From contig CAKTJC010000025.1 of NCBI GenBank assembly GCA_934567355.1, positions 1-41,752 of the forward strand: a stretch of DNA of 41,752 bases, written 5' to 3'. The notes beneath the pieces were generated by a model, which was not told the DNA's origin, searched no databases, and was given only the letters and a program-made list of their open reading frames with translations. Within the stretch, counting starts at the first letter, position 1, and each line of letters begins with the position of its first letter. Positions 34,119 to 41,190 of this stretch are shown in pieces. The DNA is from an uncultured Oscillospiraceae bacterium (lineage in GTDB: Bacteria; Bacillota; Clostridia; Oscillospirales; Oscillospiraceae). A program made the translations under genes and the position numbers.

Positions 34119-35081
34119 ATGGTAGAAATTGAAAAGCCCCGCATCAGCTGCTTTGATTCCGCTGAGAACATCTCCTACGGCAAGTATGTCGTGGAGCCTC
34201 TGGAGCGCGGCTACGGCATGACTCTGGGCAATTCCCTGCGCAGGATCCTGCTGTCCAGCCTGCCCGGCTATGCAGCCACCTCGATTAAGATCCAGGGCGT
34301 GCAGCATGAGTTCTCCACCATCCCCGGTGTCACCGAGGATGTGACCGAGATCGTGCTGAATGTCAAGCGGATCACTCCCAAGCTGCATTGCACCGGCGTC
34401 AAAACAGTGCACATTGATGCTGTCGGCCCCTGTGAGGTCACTGCCGGCGACATCAAGGCGGATGCCGAGGTTGAGATCCTGAACCCGGAGCTGCATATCT
34501 GCACCCTGGGCGAGGATGCCACTTTCAATATGGAGATCACCATGTCTCAGGGCAGAGGCTATGTTTCCTCCGATCGGAACAAAACGCCTCAGACCGTCAT
34601 CGGTGTCATCCCCATCGACTCCATCTATTCCCCTGTGACCAAGGTGAATTACACGGTGGAGCCCACCCGTGTCGGCGATAAAACCGACTACGACAAGCTG
34701 ACTCTCGAGGTCTGGACCGATTCCACCATCTCCGCCAAGGACGCTGTGTCCCTGGGGGCGAAAATCCTGAGCGACCATCTGACGGTGTTCACCAACCTGT
34801 CCGATGCCGTGGCCACCAGCTCCACCGTGGTGGAGAAGGCGCCCGATCGCCCGGATGCGAAGCTGTCCATGACCATCGACGAACTGGATTTGTCCGTCCG
34901 CAGCTTCAACTGCCTGAAGCGCGCCAATATCAACACCGTTGCCGACCTGATCAACAAGACCGGCGAGGACATGATGCGCGTGCGCAACATGGGCAAGAAA
35001 TCCCTGGACGAAGTCCAGAAGAAGCTGGAAATGATGGGCTTGTCCCTGGCCAGCGAAGACAATACTGGCAGCAACAACTAA
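34119..35081 (+). CDS. rpoA: RNA polymerase alpha subunit
   Basis: The 320-residue subunit nucleates RNA polymerase assembly. The N-terminal dimerisation domain starts [48 protein letters not shown]. The C-terminal DNA- and activator-binding domain (about residues 245-310) shows [26 protein letters not shown] and [24 protein letters not shown] precedes the ATG. It is in its standard place before rplQ. Confidence 0.99.
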   Translation: MVEIEKPRISCFDSAENISYGKYVVEPLERGYGMTLGNSLRRILLSSLPGYAATSIKIQGVQHEFSTIPGVTEDVTEIVLNVKRITPKLHCTGVKTVHIDAVGPCEVTAGDIKADAEVEILNPELHICTLGEDATFNMEITMSQGRGYVSSDRNKTPQTVIGVIPIDSIYSPVTKVNYTVEPTRVGDKTDYDKLTLEVWTDSTISAKDAVSLGAKILSDHLTVFTNLSDAVATSSTVVEKAPDRPDAKLSMTIDELDLSVRSFNCLKRANINTVADLINKTGEDMMRVRNMGKKSLDEVQKKLEMMGLSLASEDNTGSNN

Positions 35082-35105
35082 CCTTTTAAGAAGGAGGAAA
35101 CGTTC

Positions 35106-35447
35106 ATGTTCGGCACTCGTAAGCTGGGTAAGACCAGCGCTCAGAGAAAGGCTCTGCTGCGCCAGCAGGTCACCGACCTGCTCAACAATGGCAAGATGGA
35201 AACCACTTTCTATCGCGCCAAGGAAGTGCAGCCCGTTGTTGAGAAGATGATCACCCTGGGTAAGAAGGGCAATCTGGCCGCTTACCGCAAGGCTCTGACA
35301 TTCATCACCAAAGAGGATGTAGCTCACAAGCTGTTCAAGGAGATCGCTCCCAAGTACGCTGACCGCAACGGCGGCTACACCAGAGTGACCCGCACCGGCG
35401 AACGCCGCGGCGATGCTGCTGAGATGGCAGTCATCGAGCTGGTGTAA
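35106..35447 (+). CDS. rplQ: 50S ribosomal protein L17
   Basis: This 113-residue protein near the tunnel exit is the last gene of the cluster. [29 protein letters not shown] at the N terminus, the [20 protein letters not shown] core and the terminal [16 protein letters not shown] match the family. AAGGAGG precedes the ATG. A strong terminator follows 22 bp later. Confidence 0.99.
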   Translation: MFGTRKLGKTSAQRKALLRQQVTDLLNNGKMETTFYRAKEVQPVVEKMITLGKKGNLAAYRKALTFITKEDVAHKLFKEIAPKYADRNGGYTRVTRTGERRGDAAEMAVIELV

Positions 35448-35469
35448 TCCCGGCTTCCTGAATATCTTT

Positions 35470-35506
35470 CCCCCCTGCCATAAAAAGCAGGGGGGATTAA
35501 TTTGTA
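35470..35506 (+). terminator. Terminator of the ribosomal cluster
   Basis: CCCCCCTGC (35470-35478) pairs with GCAGGGGGG (35487-35495) in a 9-bp GC-rich stem with an 8-nt loop. A T-containing tail, ATTAATTTG, follows. Confidence 0.85.
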
Positions 35507-35573
35507 TATAAAGACTCAATGTAAAGGCTCAATGCCAATATTTGGGGTAGAGAAAAAACCGAAATGACCGCAG

Positions 35574-35608
35574 ATCGTGTCGGAACGAATCGCTCCGACA
35601 CGATTTTA
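35574..35608 (+). terminator. Second terminator-like hairpin downstream of rplQ
   Basis: ATCGTGTCGGA (35574-35584) pairs with TCCGACACGAT (35594-35604) in a perfect 11-bp stem with a 9-nt loop, followed by TTTATCT. It may act as a backup terminator. Upstream, AAAGACTCAATG (35510-35521) is repeated as AAAGGCTCAATG (35523-35534). From 35610 to 35855 the AT-rich DNA shows no convincing gene. Confidence 0.65.
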
Positions 35609-35856
35609 TCTGGATGCGAGACTTTCAGATTCTGATATATGATCCATTATGCTGACTGCGTATACACTTGTAAAAATTTCCTTCATTACGAATCATTCTT
35701 TCTGTACCGGAATTATTGCAAAACCATCGCTGATAGGATATCAAAAAAGTACAGAGGTTTCAATCTTTTTTTTCAACCAAAACGCCGCAAGGCATGCATG
35801 AGGCACAATAGAATTTTTTATGCGATCCATGCAATATAACTGCTCTGTTTCACGAC

Positions 35857-35885
35857 TTCACAAGTGAACCCCTTTCATATATAAT
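35857..35885 (+). promoter_or_regulatory. Promoter of the first sigma factor module
   Basis: TTCACA (35857-35862), a 17-bp spacer and a perfect TATAAT (35880-35885) form a sigma-A promoter 24 bp before the TTG start. The inverted repeat TTCAC-AA-GTGAA (35857-35868) overlaps the -35 box and could be an operator. Confidence 0.75.
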
Positions 35886-35909
35886 AAATGTATAATTGGA
35901 GGTGATTCC

Positions 35910-36464
35910 TTGGAAGATCAAGGTATCATAGCGCTGTTCTTTGCGCGCTCAGAACGAGCCATTGAGGAAACGGATAAAAAGTACGGTGGATACTGCTACA
36001 GCATTGCCTATAATATCCTTTCCAACCGGGAGGATTCCGAGGAGAGTGTCAACGATACTTATTTGGCGGCGTGGAACACCATTCCGCCTCGGAATCCAAA
36101 CTTCTTCAACGCTTTTCTAGCCAAAATCACACGGTACATCTCTATTGACCGCTGGCGCAAAAACAGCACCAAGCGGCGGGGCGGCGGGCAGATCATTCTT
36201 GCATTAGAGGAGCTAGGCGAATGCATTGCCGCAGGCAATGTGGAAACTGGGTTTGCAAGGGCAGAGCTGACAAAGGTTATCAATGAATTTTTATCCTCTT
36301 TATCGGAATCGGAACGCAACGTGTTTCTGTGCCGCTACTGGTATATGGATTCCATACAAACCATATCCCAGATTTCCGGGTTCAGCCAGAGCAAGGTGAC
36401 TTCCATGCTCCACCGAACCCGTGGCAAGCTGCGCAAGATGCTGAGCGAGGAGGGATATGCATGA
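35910..36464 (+). CDS. ECF-like sigma-70 family RNA polymerase sigma factor (first copy)
   Basis: This 184-residue two-domain sigma factor has a region 2 (about residues 8-85: YGGYCYSIAYNILSNREDSEESVNDTYLAAWNTIPP, then ITRYISIDRWR) and a region 4 helix-turn-helix (about 125-180: LSESERNVFLCRYWYMDSIQTISQISGFSQSKVTSMLHRTRGKLR). TTG at 35910 is the start because an almost perfect anti-ribosomal GGAGGTGAT sits just upstream. The stop overlaps the next start as ATGA, so it is co-translated with a membrane protein that probably restrains it. It is a close paralogue of the protein at 38594. Its target genes are unknown. Confidence 0.9.
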   Translation: MEDQGIIALFFARSERAIEETDKKYGGYCYSIAYNILSNREDSEESVNDTYLAAWNTIPPRNPNFFNAFLAKITRYISIDRWRKNSTKRRGGGQIILALEELGECIAAGNVETGFARAELTKVINEFLSSLSESERNVFLCRYWYMDSIQTISQISGFSQSKVTSMLHRTRGKLRKMLSEEGYA

Positions 36465-38497
36465 ATGCAATGGATCTATTGCTTGGCCTGAATGACGTAG
36501 AAGATGTCTATATCATCCGTGCTGAAGAATTTCGGCACAGAAAGCGCAGTGCGCAAGTCAGCCGGTTTCCCGCCCGAAGGGCATGGCTGATTGCGGCAAT
36601 CATTGCGCTGACCCTCCTTCTGGTTGGGTGTGCGGTCGCGTATATTCTCAGGATGCAGGATCTGAAGGTGGGGGAGTATCATTTCTATGTTCCGCCTGCC
36701 TATGACGAAAACGGAGAGGTCATTCCGGTAGAGGGCCGGGAGCCGGTCACGCTGCTCTCCGTGCAGGGGACAAATATGGAGGCACTTGCGCAGTGGGTCG
36801 CCTTTACGAACGCATATGACCGGGACGGAACCATTGCGCTTGGAGCAGACAGAGCCGCCATGGCCGGTGCGCCCTGGGAGATTCCGGAAAAATACCGGCT
36901 CTACGGCTGCTACAGTCAGGAGATGGTGTACAGGCTGAACCAGATCGTTGAGAAATACCGGTTGAAGCTTCTGTCCGGTGCAGTTTCTCTGAACTACTAC
37001 GAAAACAATGTCCTGTTCCGCGCCCTTAGTTTGGGGGAGTTGATTTACGATGCAACCAATGTTCAGGCAACATATTGGGATGGAGATTTCTATCTGGAAG
37101 GAACCTTCAGCCTGAGCATGACGATAACTGCGGATTTTGAAGACTGGAAATGGGAAGAAAGCAGTGTCCATTATCACTACTCTCTGAAAGATTATTTTGA
37201 TCCCTCCACAGGCTCCATGATGGAATCCCAGGTCTACACCCAATGGGGCTACACGCGCCAGGATGGGAAAAAAGTCCTGCTGGTGCTGGGGGAGGATTCT
37301 GCCCGGATATATGCGGATCTTTCGGACGCATTTGTTTCAATCGGCATGGAGCCCGTGATCCTGACAGACCACGGCGAGGCGCCTATGACAAAGGCGGCTC
37401 TGCAGCAGCTTGCAGAGTTGTTTGATCTGACCATCAAACCCCAGCCTGCCACTATGGCACAGGTTGAAAAATACAGGGCAGAGGCCGGAGCACAGTATGA
37501 TGCAGAGCGGGCGGCCTCCCGCGCGGAACGCGAGGCTGCGCGCGAGGCGGCATATACTGCCGGATATTCGGAATTTGTGGATTATCTCTTGCAGAATACC
37601 CATATGCCCGAGGAATTATCCTATATTCTGTATGATCTGAACGGTGACGGCGTTCCGGAATTGATCACCAAAGGCGCAAAAATTCTATCCATGAAAGACG
37701 GGACGTCTTATCGGTATTTCGATCCCGAGGATTCTATTTGGATCGGGGGAACATTTGCCCTCTGCGAAAAGAATGTTTTTGAGGTGTATTCGGAAGTCCC
37801 GGAAATTTCTCCCTTCAATCAGTATAACTTTTATCAGGCAAACACACAGAGTGCGGATTTTCTGATTGGCGTTTGCCATGATACGCAAGCAGACAAATGG
37901 TATAGAAGCCTGGACGGCAGCACGGAAAATATTCAGCCGATCTCCGAAGAGGAAGCCGGAAGCATTCTGAGCGCCCACCCTCAAAGAGAGATCCGCTGGC
38001 TGCCGCTGATCAAATTCGGACAGCCGGACACCGGCGTTTCTTACTCCGACCCCTATGCGGCGTACATTGCGGACATTTTGGAGCGCTACAGCGATGCAGA
38101 AAGCAATACATATGCCCTTATGGATTTGAACGGGGACGGCATTCAGGAGTTGATTACCGCCCAGCCGGACGACACCGATATGCGGATATTCACCATTCAG
38201 GATGGCGCGATAAAGCAGTATGCTTCGGGCATCTCATATATCTGCCAGGGCAATATCCTGGAAGAATGTGAGGAAAACACGGATTCCGGCAGGTTCTATG
38301 CCTGGTACCGCTGCGGCGCAGACGGCCCCGAATATATTGAAAAAGTTGTCCGTGCTCCCTATACCCTGTATTGGGGATATGCCCAGGCAGGTCAGGAGGG
38401 AAAAACCGTGCGGACGGAGGAAGCACAGGCGGTGATCGATTCCTATCAGCATATCCGCCTGAATATGAAAACGTTTTCGGAATATCCGTTTGGGTAA
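36461..38497 (+). CDS. Putative membrane anti-sigma partner with two EF-hand-like repeats
   Basis: This 678-residue protein has a cytoplasmic N terminus of about 40 residues, one membrane segment (41-62) ending in LLLVGCAVAY, and a large outer part. Residues about 70-330 resemble the region after the membrane segment of DUF4179-type anti-sigma proteins only loosely. A charged helix (about 335-368, AERAASRAEREAAREAA) links it to two copies of a domain with calcium-loop-like DLNGDGVPELIT (392-403) and DLNGDGIQELIT (555-566). The small N-terminal part would hold the sigma factor and the outer part would sense a signal. ATG 36461 overlaps the sigma stop; an upstream in-frame ATG lies inside the sigma gene. 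The function is inferred from position. Confidence 0.72.
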   Translation: MNAMDLLLGLNDVEDVYIIRAEEFRHRKRSAQVSRFPARRAWLIAAIIALTLLLVGCAVAYILRMQDLKVGEYHFYVPPAYDENGEVIPVEGREPVTLLSVQGTNMEALAQWVAFTNAYDRDGTIALGADRAAMAGAPWEIPEKYRLYGCYSQEMVYRLNQIVEKYRLKLLSGAVSLNYYENNVLFRALSLGELIYDATNVQATYWDGDFYLEGTFSLSMTITADFEDWKWEESSVHYHYSLKDYFDPSTGSMMESQVYTQWGYTRQDGKKVLLVLGEDSARIYADLSDAFVSIGMEPVILTDHGEAPMTKAALQQLAELFDLTIKPQPATMAQVEKYRAEAGAQYDAERAASRAEREAAREAAYTAGYSEFVDYLLQNTHMPEELSYILYDLNGDGVPELITKGAKILSMKDGTSYRYFDPEDSIWIGGTFALCEKNVFEVYSEVPEISPFNQYNFYQANTQSADFLIGVCHDTQADKWYRSLDGSTENIQPISEEEAGSILSAHPQREIRWLPLIKFGQPDTGVSYSDPYAAYIADILERYSDAESNTYALMDLNGDGIQELITAQPDDTDMRIFTIQDGAIKQYASGISYICQGNILEECEENTDSGRFYAWYRCGADGPEYIEKVVRAPYTLYWGYAQAGQEGKTVRTEEAQAVIDSYQHIRLNMKTFSEYPFG

Positions 38498-38526
38498 AAT
38501 AATTTCTCTAAAAATTGCCTCTCCCC

Positions 38527-38575
38527 TGAAACTTCCCGCCCCATTCTTCGTGTATACAGGTGTAAGCACCTACAC
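38527..38575 (+). promoter_or_regulatory. Possible ECF-type promoter and hairpin before the second sigma gene
   Basis: TGAAAC (38527-38532), 16 bp and CGTG (38549-38552) resemble ECF sigma promoters (TGAAAC-N16-CGTA). No good sigma-A promoter is visible in the 96-bp gap. GTGT-AGGTG (38550-38562) folds with CACCT-ACAC (38567-38575) just before the ribosome site. Confidence 0.35.
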
Positions 38576-38593
38576 AGAAAGGATTGATGCCCC

Positions 38594-39151
38594 ATGGAGG
38601 ACTCCCAGATTCTGGCGCTCTATTTTGCCAGGTCGGAAAATGCCATCCAGGAAACAGACCGCAAGTACGGACGCTACTGCTACAGGATTGCCTACAGCAT
38701 TCTTGCCAGCCGGCAGGATTCCGAAGAAAGTGTAAACGATACATACCTGTCCGCGTGGAACAGCATCCCGCCCCGGAAACCGACGCGGCTTGCCACCTAC
38801 CTGGGCAGGCTGACCCGGAACATTTCCATCGACCGCTGGCGCGGCACCAACGCCCAAAAGCGGGGCGGCGGTGAAGCAGCCCTTGCCCTGGACGAGCTCA
38901 ACCAATGTGTCTCCGGCCAGCCGGGGATTGAGGACACAGTGGTTCAAAAAGAGGTCATTGCCAGCCTGAACCGCTTTCTGGCATCCCTCCCCGAAGACGA
39001 ACGCGCCGTCTTTCTCTGCCGATACTGGTACGTCAATTCCATGGAGGAGATTGCCCGGAAAACGAGCTTCTCCCTGGGAAAAGTCAAATCCATGCTCCAC
39101 CGAACCCGGAAAAAGTTGGCCGCAAACCTGCAAAAGGAGGGGTTACGATGA
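38594..39151 (+). CDS. ECF-like sigma-70 family RNA polymerase sigma factor (second copy)
   Basis: This 185-residue protein is plainly paralogous to the sigma factor at 35910. It shares the ED-x2-I-x-AL-x-FARSE-x-AI-x-ETD start, DSEESVNDTYL, ISIDRWR, KRGGG, VFLCRYWY and SMLHRTR. Region 2 and region 4 are both complete. AAAGGA lies upstream of ATG 38594. Its stop overlaps the next gene's start as ATGA, repeating the layout of the first module. The region 4 recognition helix differs (KTSFSLGKVKS versus QISGFSQSKVTS), so promoter preference may differ. Codon choice is more GC-rich than in the first copy. Confidence 0.9.
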   Translation: MEDSQILALYFARSENAIQETDRKYGRYCYRIAYSILASRQDSEESVNDTYLSAWNSIPPRKPTRLATYLGRLTRNISIDRWRGTNAQKRGGGEAALALDELNQCVSGQPGIEDTVVQKEVIASLNRFLASLPEDERAVFLCRYWYVNSMEEIARKTSFSLGKVKSMLHRTRKKLAANLQKEGLR

Positions 39152-40344
39152 CGGATTTAGAACTGTTTCGTGCATTGAGCTACGTCAGCGCCGAGAATCT
39201 GGCCGGTGTGGAAGCGCTGCAAGGCGATACGCTCGCGCCCCGCCGCAAAATGGGGCCGCGCCTCTTCCTGATTGCGGCGGCCATTGCCCTGTCCCTGCTG
39301 CTGGTGGGCTGCGCAGTGGCCTATTCCAGCGGGTGGTTCCAGCGGGTCTTCTCCGCACGAAGCGATGTGCCCCTTTCCACCGACCAAATTCAGTACCTCG
39401 AACGCAACGAGCAGCCGGTGGGGCAGTCCCAAGGAAATGACGGCTGGAACATTGAATTGAAATCCACCATTTCCGACGGAACCGTGGGCTATCTGGTTTT
39501 CCAGGTCACCGCCCCCAGCGGCACCGACCTGGAGCAATACCTGAATCCACCCACCGTACAGGCAAAGCACCTCACCCCCGGAAATTACAGCCACGAAAAA
39601 AAGGCCGCCTATTCCATGGTCATTGCCTCCATCGGGAGCATCAGCCAGGAGCAGAATTATATGTACCTTGACGGCGGAAGCTGGCTCCCGGACAACGACG
39701 GGCAGCACAATACCGTGCTTTACTGCATGACCATCCGCTGCAACAAGCTTTACCCAGAACGACCCATGGGTTTAGCGCAGCCCTTTGGCAAGGACATCTC
39801 CTTCCGCATCCGCTTCATGGGGGTCTGCCTGGACTACACCAATACTGCCATTGCGGAATCCATCGACGCGCAGTACGCCGGTCAGGAATACTTTGTTGAC
39901 GGGGACGCGCTGGCCGGGCTGTTCTGCACGGATGTTCTTACGGACGAGGAATGGGATTTTGAGGTGACCCTGGACACGGATAACCAGTTTGCGGAGCTCA
40001 TCAGCCAGCCCACCGCCGTGCAGGCGCGGGTCTTCTATTATGCCGATGCTGGGCAGTCAACGGCAATCGCAAAGCAGGAGGCAATCCCCCTGCGCTCCTT
40101 CCGGGTGACCCCCTTCGGCGCAAGCGTGGCCTTTGACCTGCCCCCGGACACGAACGGCGCGTCCATCCTCCCGGACAGCGACAGCCAGATTTACGCCGTA
40201 ATGAAGGACGGAAGCCGCATTGTCCTGCTGGAAGACCAGGATAAGCTTCTGGCCCAGTCTCCCATCGTCCTGAGTAAACTGGACTATATCCTCCTGGCCG
40301 ACGGAACGAAGCTGCCCGCGGCAAATATCCAGATGGGTGATTAG
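39148..40344 (+). CDS. Putative membrane anti-sigma partner, DUF4179-like
   Basis: This 398-residue protein has a cytoplasmic N terminus of about 37 residues, one membrane segment (38-59) ending in the same LLLVGCAVAY as its counterpart in the first module, and an outer domain of about 335 residues. The outer part is rich in predicted beta strands (GWNIELKSTISDGTVGYLVFQVTAPSG; DISFRIRFMGVCLDYTN; WDFEVTLDTDNQFAELIS). It lacks the EF-hand-like repeats of the first partner. The start overlaps the sigma stop as ATGA. Membrane anchoring and coupling make an anti-sigma role likely; no zinc-binding anti-sigma motif is visible in the short N terminus. Confidence 0.75.
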   Translation: MTDLELFRALSYVSAENLAGVEALQGDTLAPRRKMGPRLFLIAAAIALSLLLVGCAVAYSSGWFQRVFSARSDVPLSTDQIQYLERNEQPVGQSQGNDGWNIELKSTISDGTVGYLVFQVTAPSGTDLEQYLNPPTVQAKHLTPGNYSHEKKAAYSMVIASIGSISQEQNYMYLDGGSWLPDNDGQHNTVLYCMTIRCNKLYPERPMGLAQPFGKDISFRIRFMGVCLDYTNTAIAESIDAQYAGQEYFVDGDALAGLFCTDVLTDEEWDFEVTLDTDNQFAELISQPTAVQARVFYYADAGQSTAIAKQEAIPLRSFRVTPFGASVAFDLPPDTNGASILPDSDSQIYAVMKDGSRIVLLEDQDKLLAQSPIVLSKLDYILLADGTKLPAANIQMGD

Positions 40345-40351
40345 ATTGCAA

Positions 40352-40386
40352 AAGAGCGAACCGGAAAATAAAACCGGTTCGCTCTT
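40352..40386 (+). terminator. Terminator after the second sigma module
   Basis: AAGAGCGAACCGG (40352-40364) and CCGGTTCGCTCTT (40374-40386) form a perfect 13-bp stem with a 9-nt A-rich loop, followed by GTTGGTTTT. It ends the sigma gene cluster 8 bp past the stop. The stretch from 40390 to 40564 shows no gene. Confidence 0.88.
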
Positions 40387-40564
40387 GTTGGTTTTGGGGG
40401 TGAAAGTACTGATTTTCCCGCTCTTATTCCCACTCGCTCCCTGAAACCGTGACCTAAACGATTTTGTATAGATGGCTTAGCTTCGATTATCAGGATTACT
40501 TAGATTATCCAAGAATTACGGTGTGTCATAATTCCTGTTGTCATTGTGTTGTCAGGCAGAGGGA

Positions 40565-40906
40565 TTATCTGGTCGTGAAACTGCTTTTATACTCTTCGCC
40601 CCATGTCCACATGGAGTCCAGAATGGGCTTTAGGCTTTTACCGAGTTCCGTCAGCGAATACTCCACTCTCGGCGGAACTTCTGCGTAGACCTCACGGTGA
40701 ACAAGTCCGTTTTCCTCCATTGCCCGGAGCTGGGCGGTCAAAACCTTCTGGGACACATTACCGACGGACTTTTTCAGTTCTCCGAACCGCTTCGTTCCCG
40801 GCATCAGGTCCCGCAGGATCAGCACCTTCCACTTATCCCCAATGAGGGTCAGCGTGGTCTCCACAGGGCAGGCGGGAAGAGCGGCTTTTGCGGTTATTTC
40901 GTTCAT
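40565..40906 (-). CDS. HxlR family transcriptional regulator
   Basis: This 113-residue MarR-like winged-helix protein of the HxlR group includes the thiol-based aldehyde, quinone and disulfide sensors HypR and YodB. The N-terminal CPVETTLTLIGDKWKVLILRDLM has the conserved cysteine (C13). TKRFGELKKSVGNVSQKVLTAQLRAMEENGLV is the helix-turn-helix, and REVYAEVPPRVEYSLTELGKSL is the wing. GGAGGG lies upstream of ATG 40906. No target gene is adjacent on the other strand, so autoregulation is the most direct guess, and repeats in its leader support it. Confidence 0.93.
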   Translation of the reverse strand: MNEITAKAALPACPVETTLTLIGDKWKVLILRDLMPGTKRFGELKKSVGNVSQKVLTAQLRAMEENGLVHREVYAEVPPRVEYSLTELGKSLKPILDSMWTWGEEYKSSFTTR

Positions 40907-40972
40907 ATTTGAAACCCTCCATTAAACTTTTTCCAAGCGCCAAATTGCCGGAAAACCCAGTAACGACGCAAT

Positions 40973-41046
40973 CGTTTCTTTCTGGCAACTACTTATTGGT
41001 TTCTATTTGGTAACTACGGCACTTTATTGTGCCTACTTTACAAATA
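40973..41046. repeat. Direct repeat and large palindrome in the hxlR leader
   Basis: A 20-bp element at 40973-40992 recurs at 40998-41017 (16 of 20 identical, 25-bp period). The second copy overlaps one arm of a palindrome, 41004-41046, with arms TATTTGGTAA and TTTACAAATA and a central GGCAC-N6-GTGCC (41018-41022, 41029-41033). These lie between the hxlR promoter and its start codon and look like regulator-binding sites. Confidence 0.6.
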
Positions 41047-41060
41047 GACCTTACAGCTTT

Positions 41061-41089
41061 AGTATAATATTAAAGTTGAATAAAGTCAA
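41061..41089 (-). promoter_or_regulatory. hxlR promoter
   Basis: TTGACT (41089-41084), a 17-bp spacer and TATACT (41066-41061) lie on the minus strand. Transcription would begin at about 41054, next to the palindrome, leaving a leader of about 150 nt. The DNA from 41090 to 41190 shows no gene. Confidence 0.75.
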
Positions 41090-41190
41090 GGTTTCCGAGT
41101 GCTTGGTATCTCAAAATACGACACTTTGACGAAAATTGCAGATTGCTTTTTCCTTGGCCAGCAGGTAACATTATAGATGGGGAGATGAAT

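Noticed and set aside
35639..35839. A 66-codon frame between rplQ and the first sigma gene
   Set aside because: No ribosome site, no domain, and AT-rich low-complexity sequence; I treat the region as non-coding.
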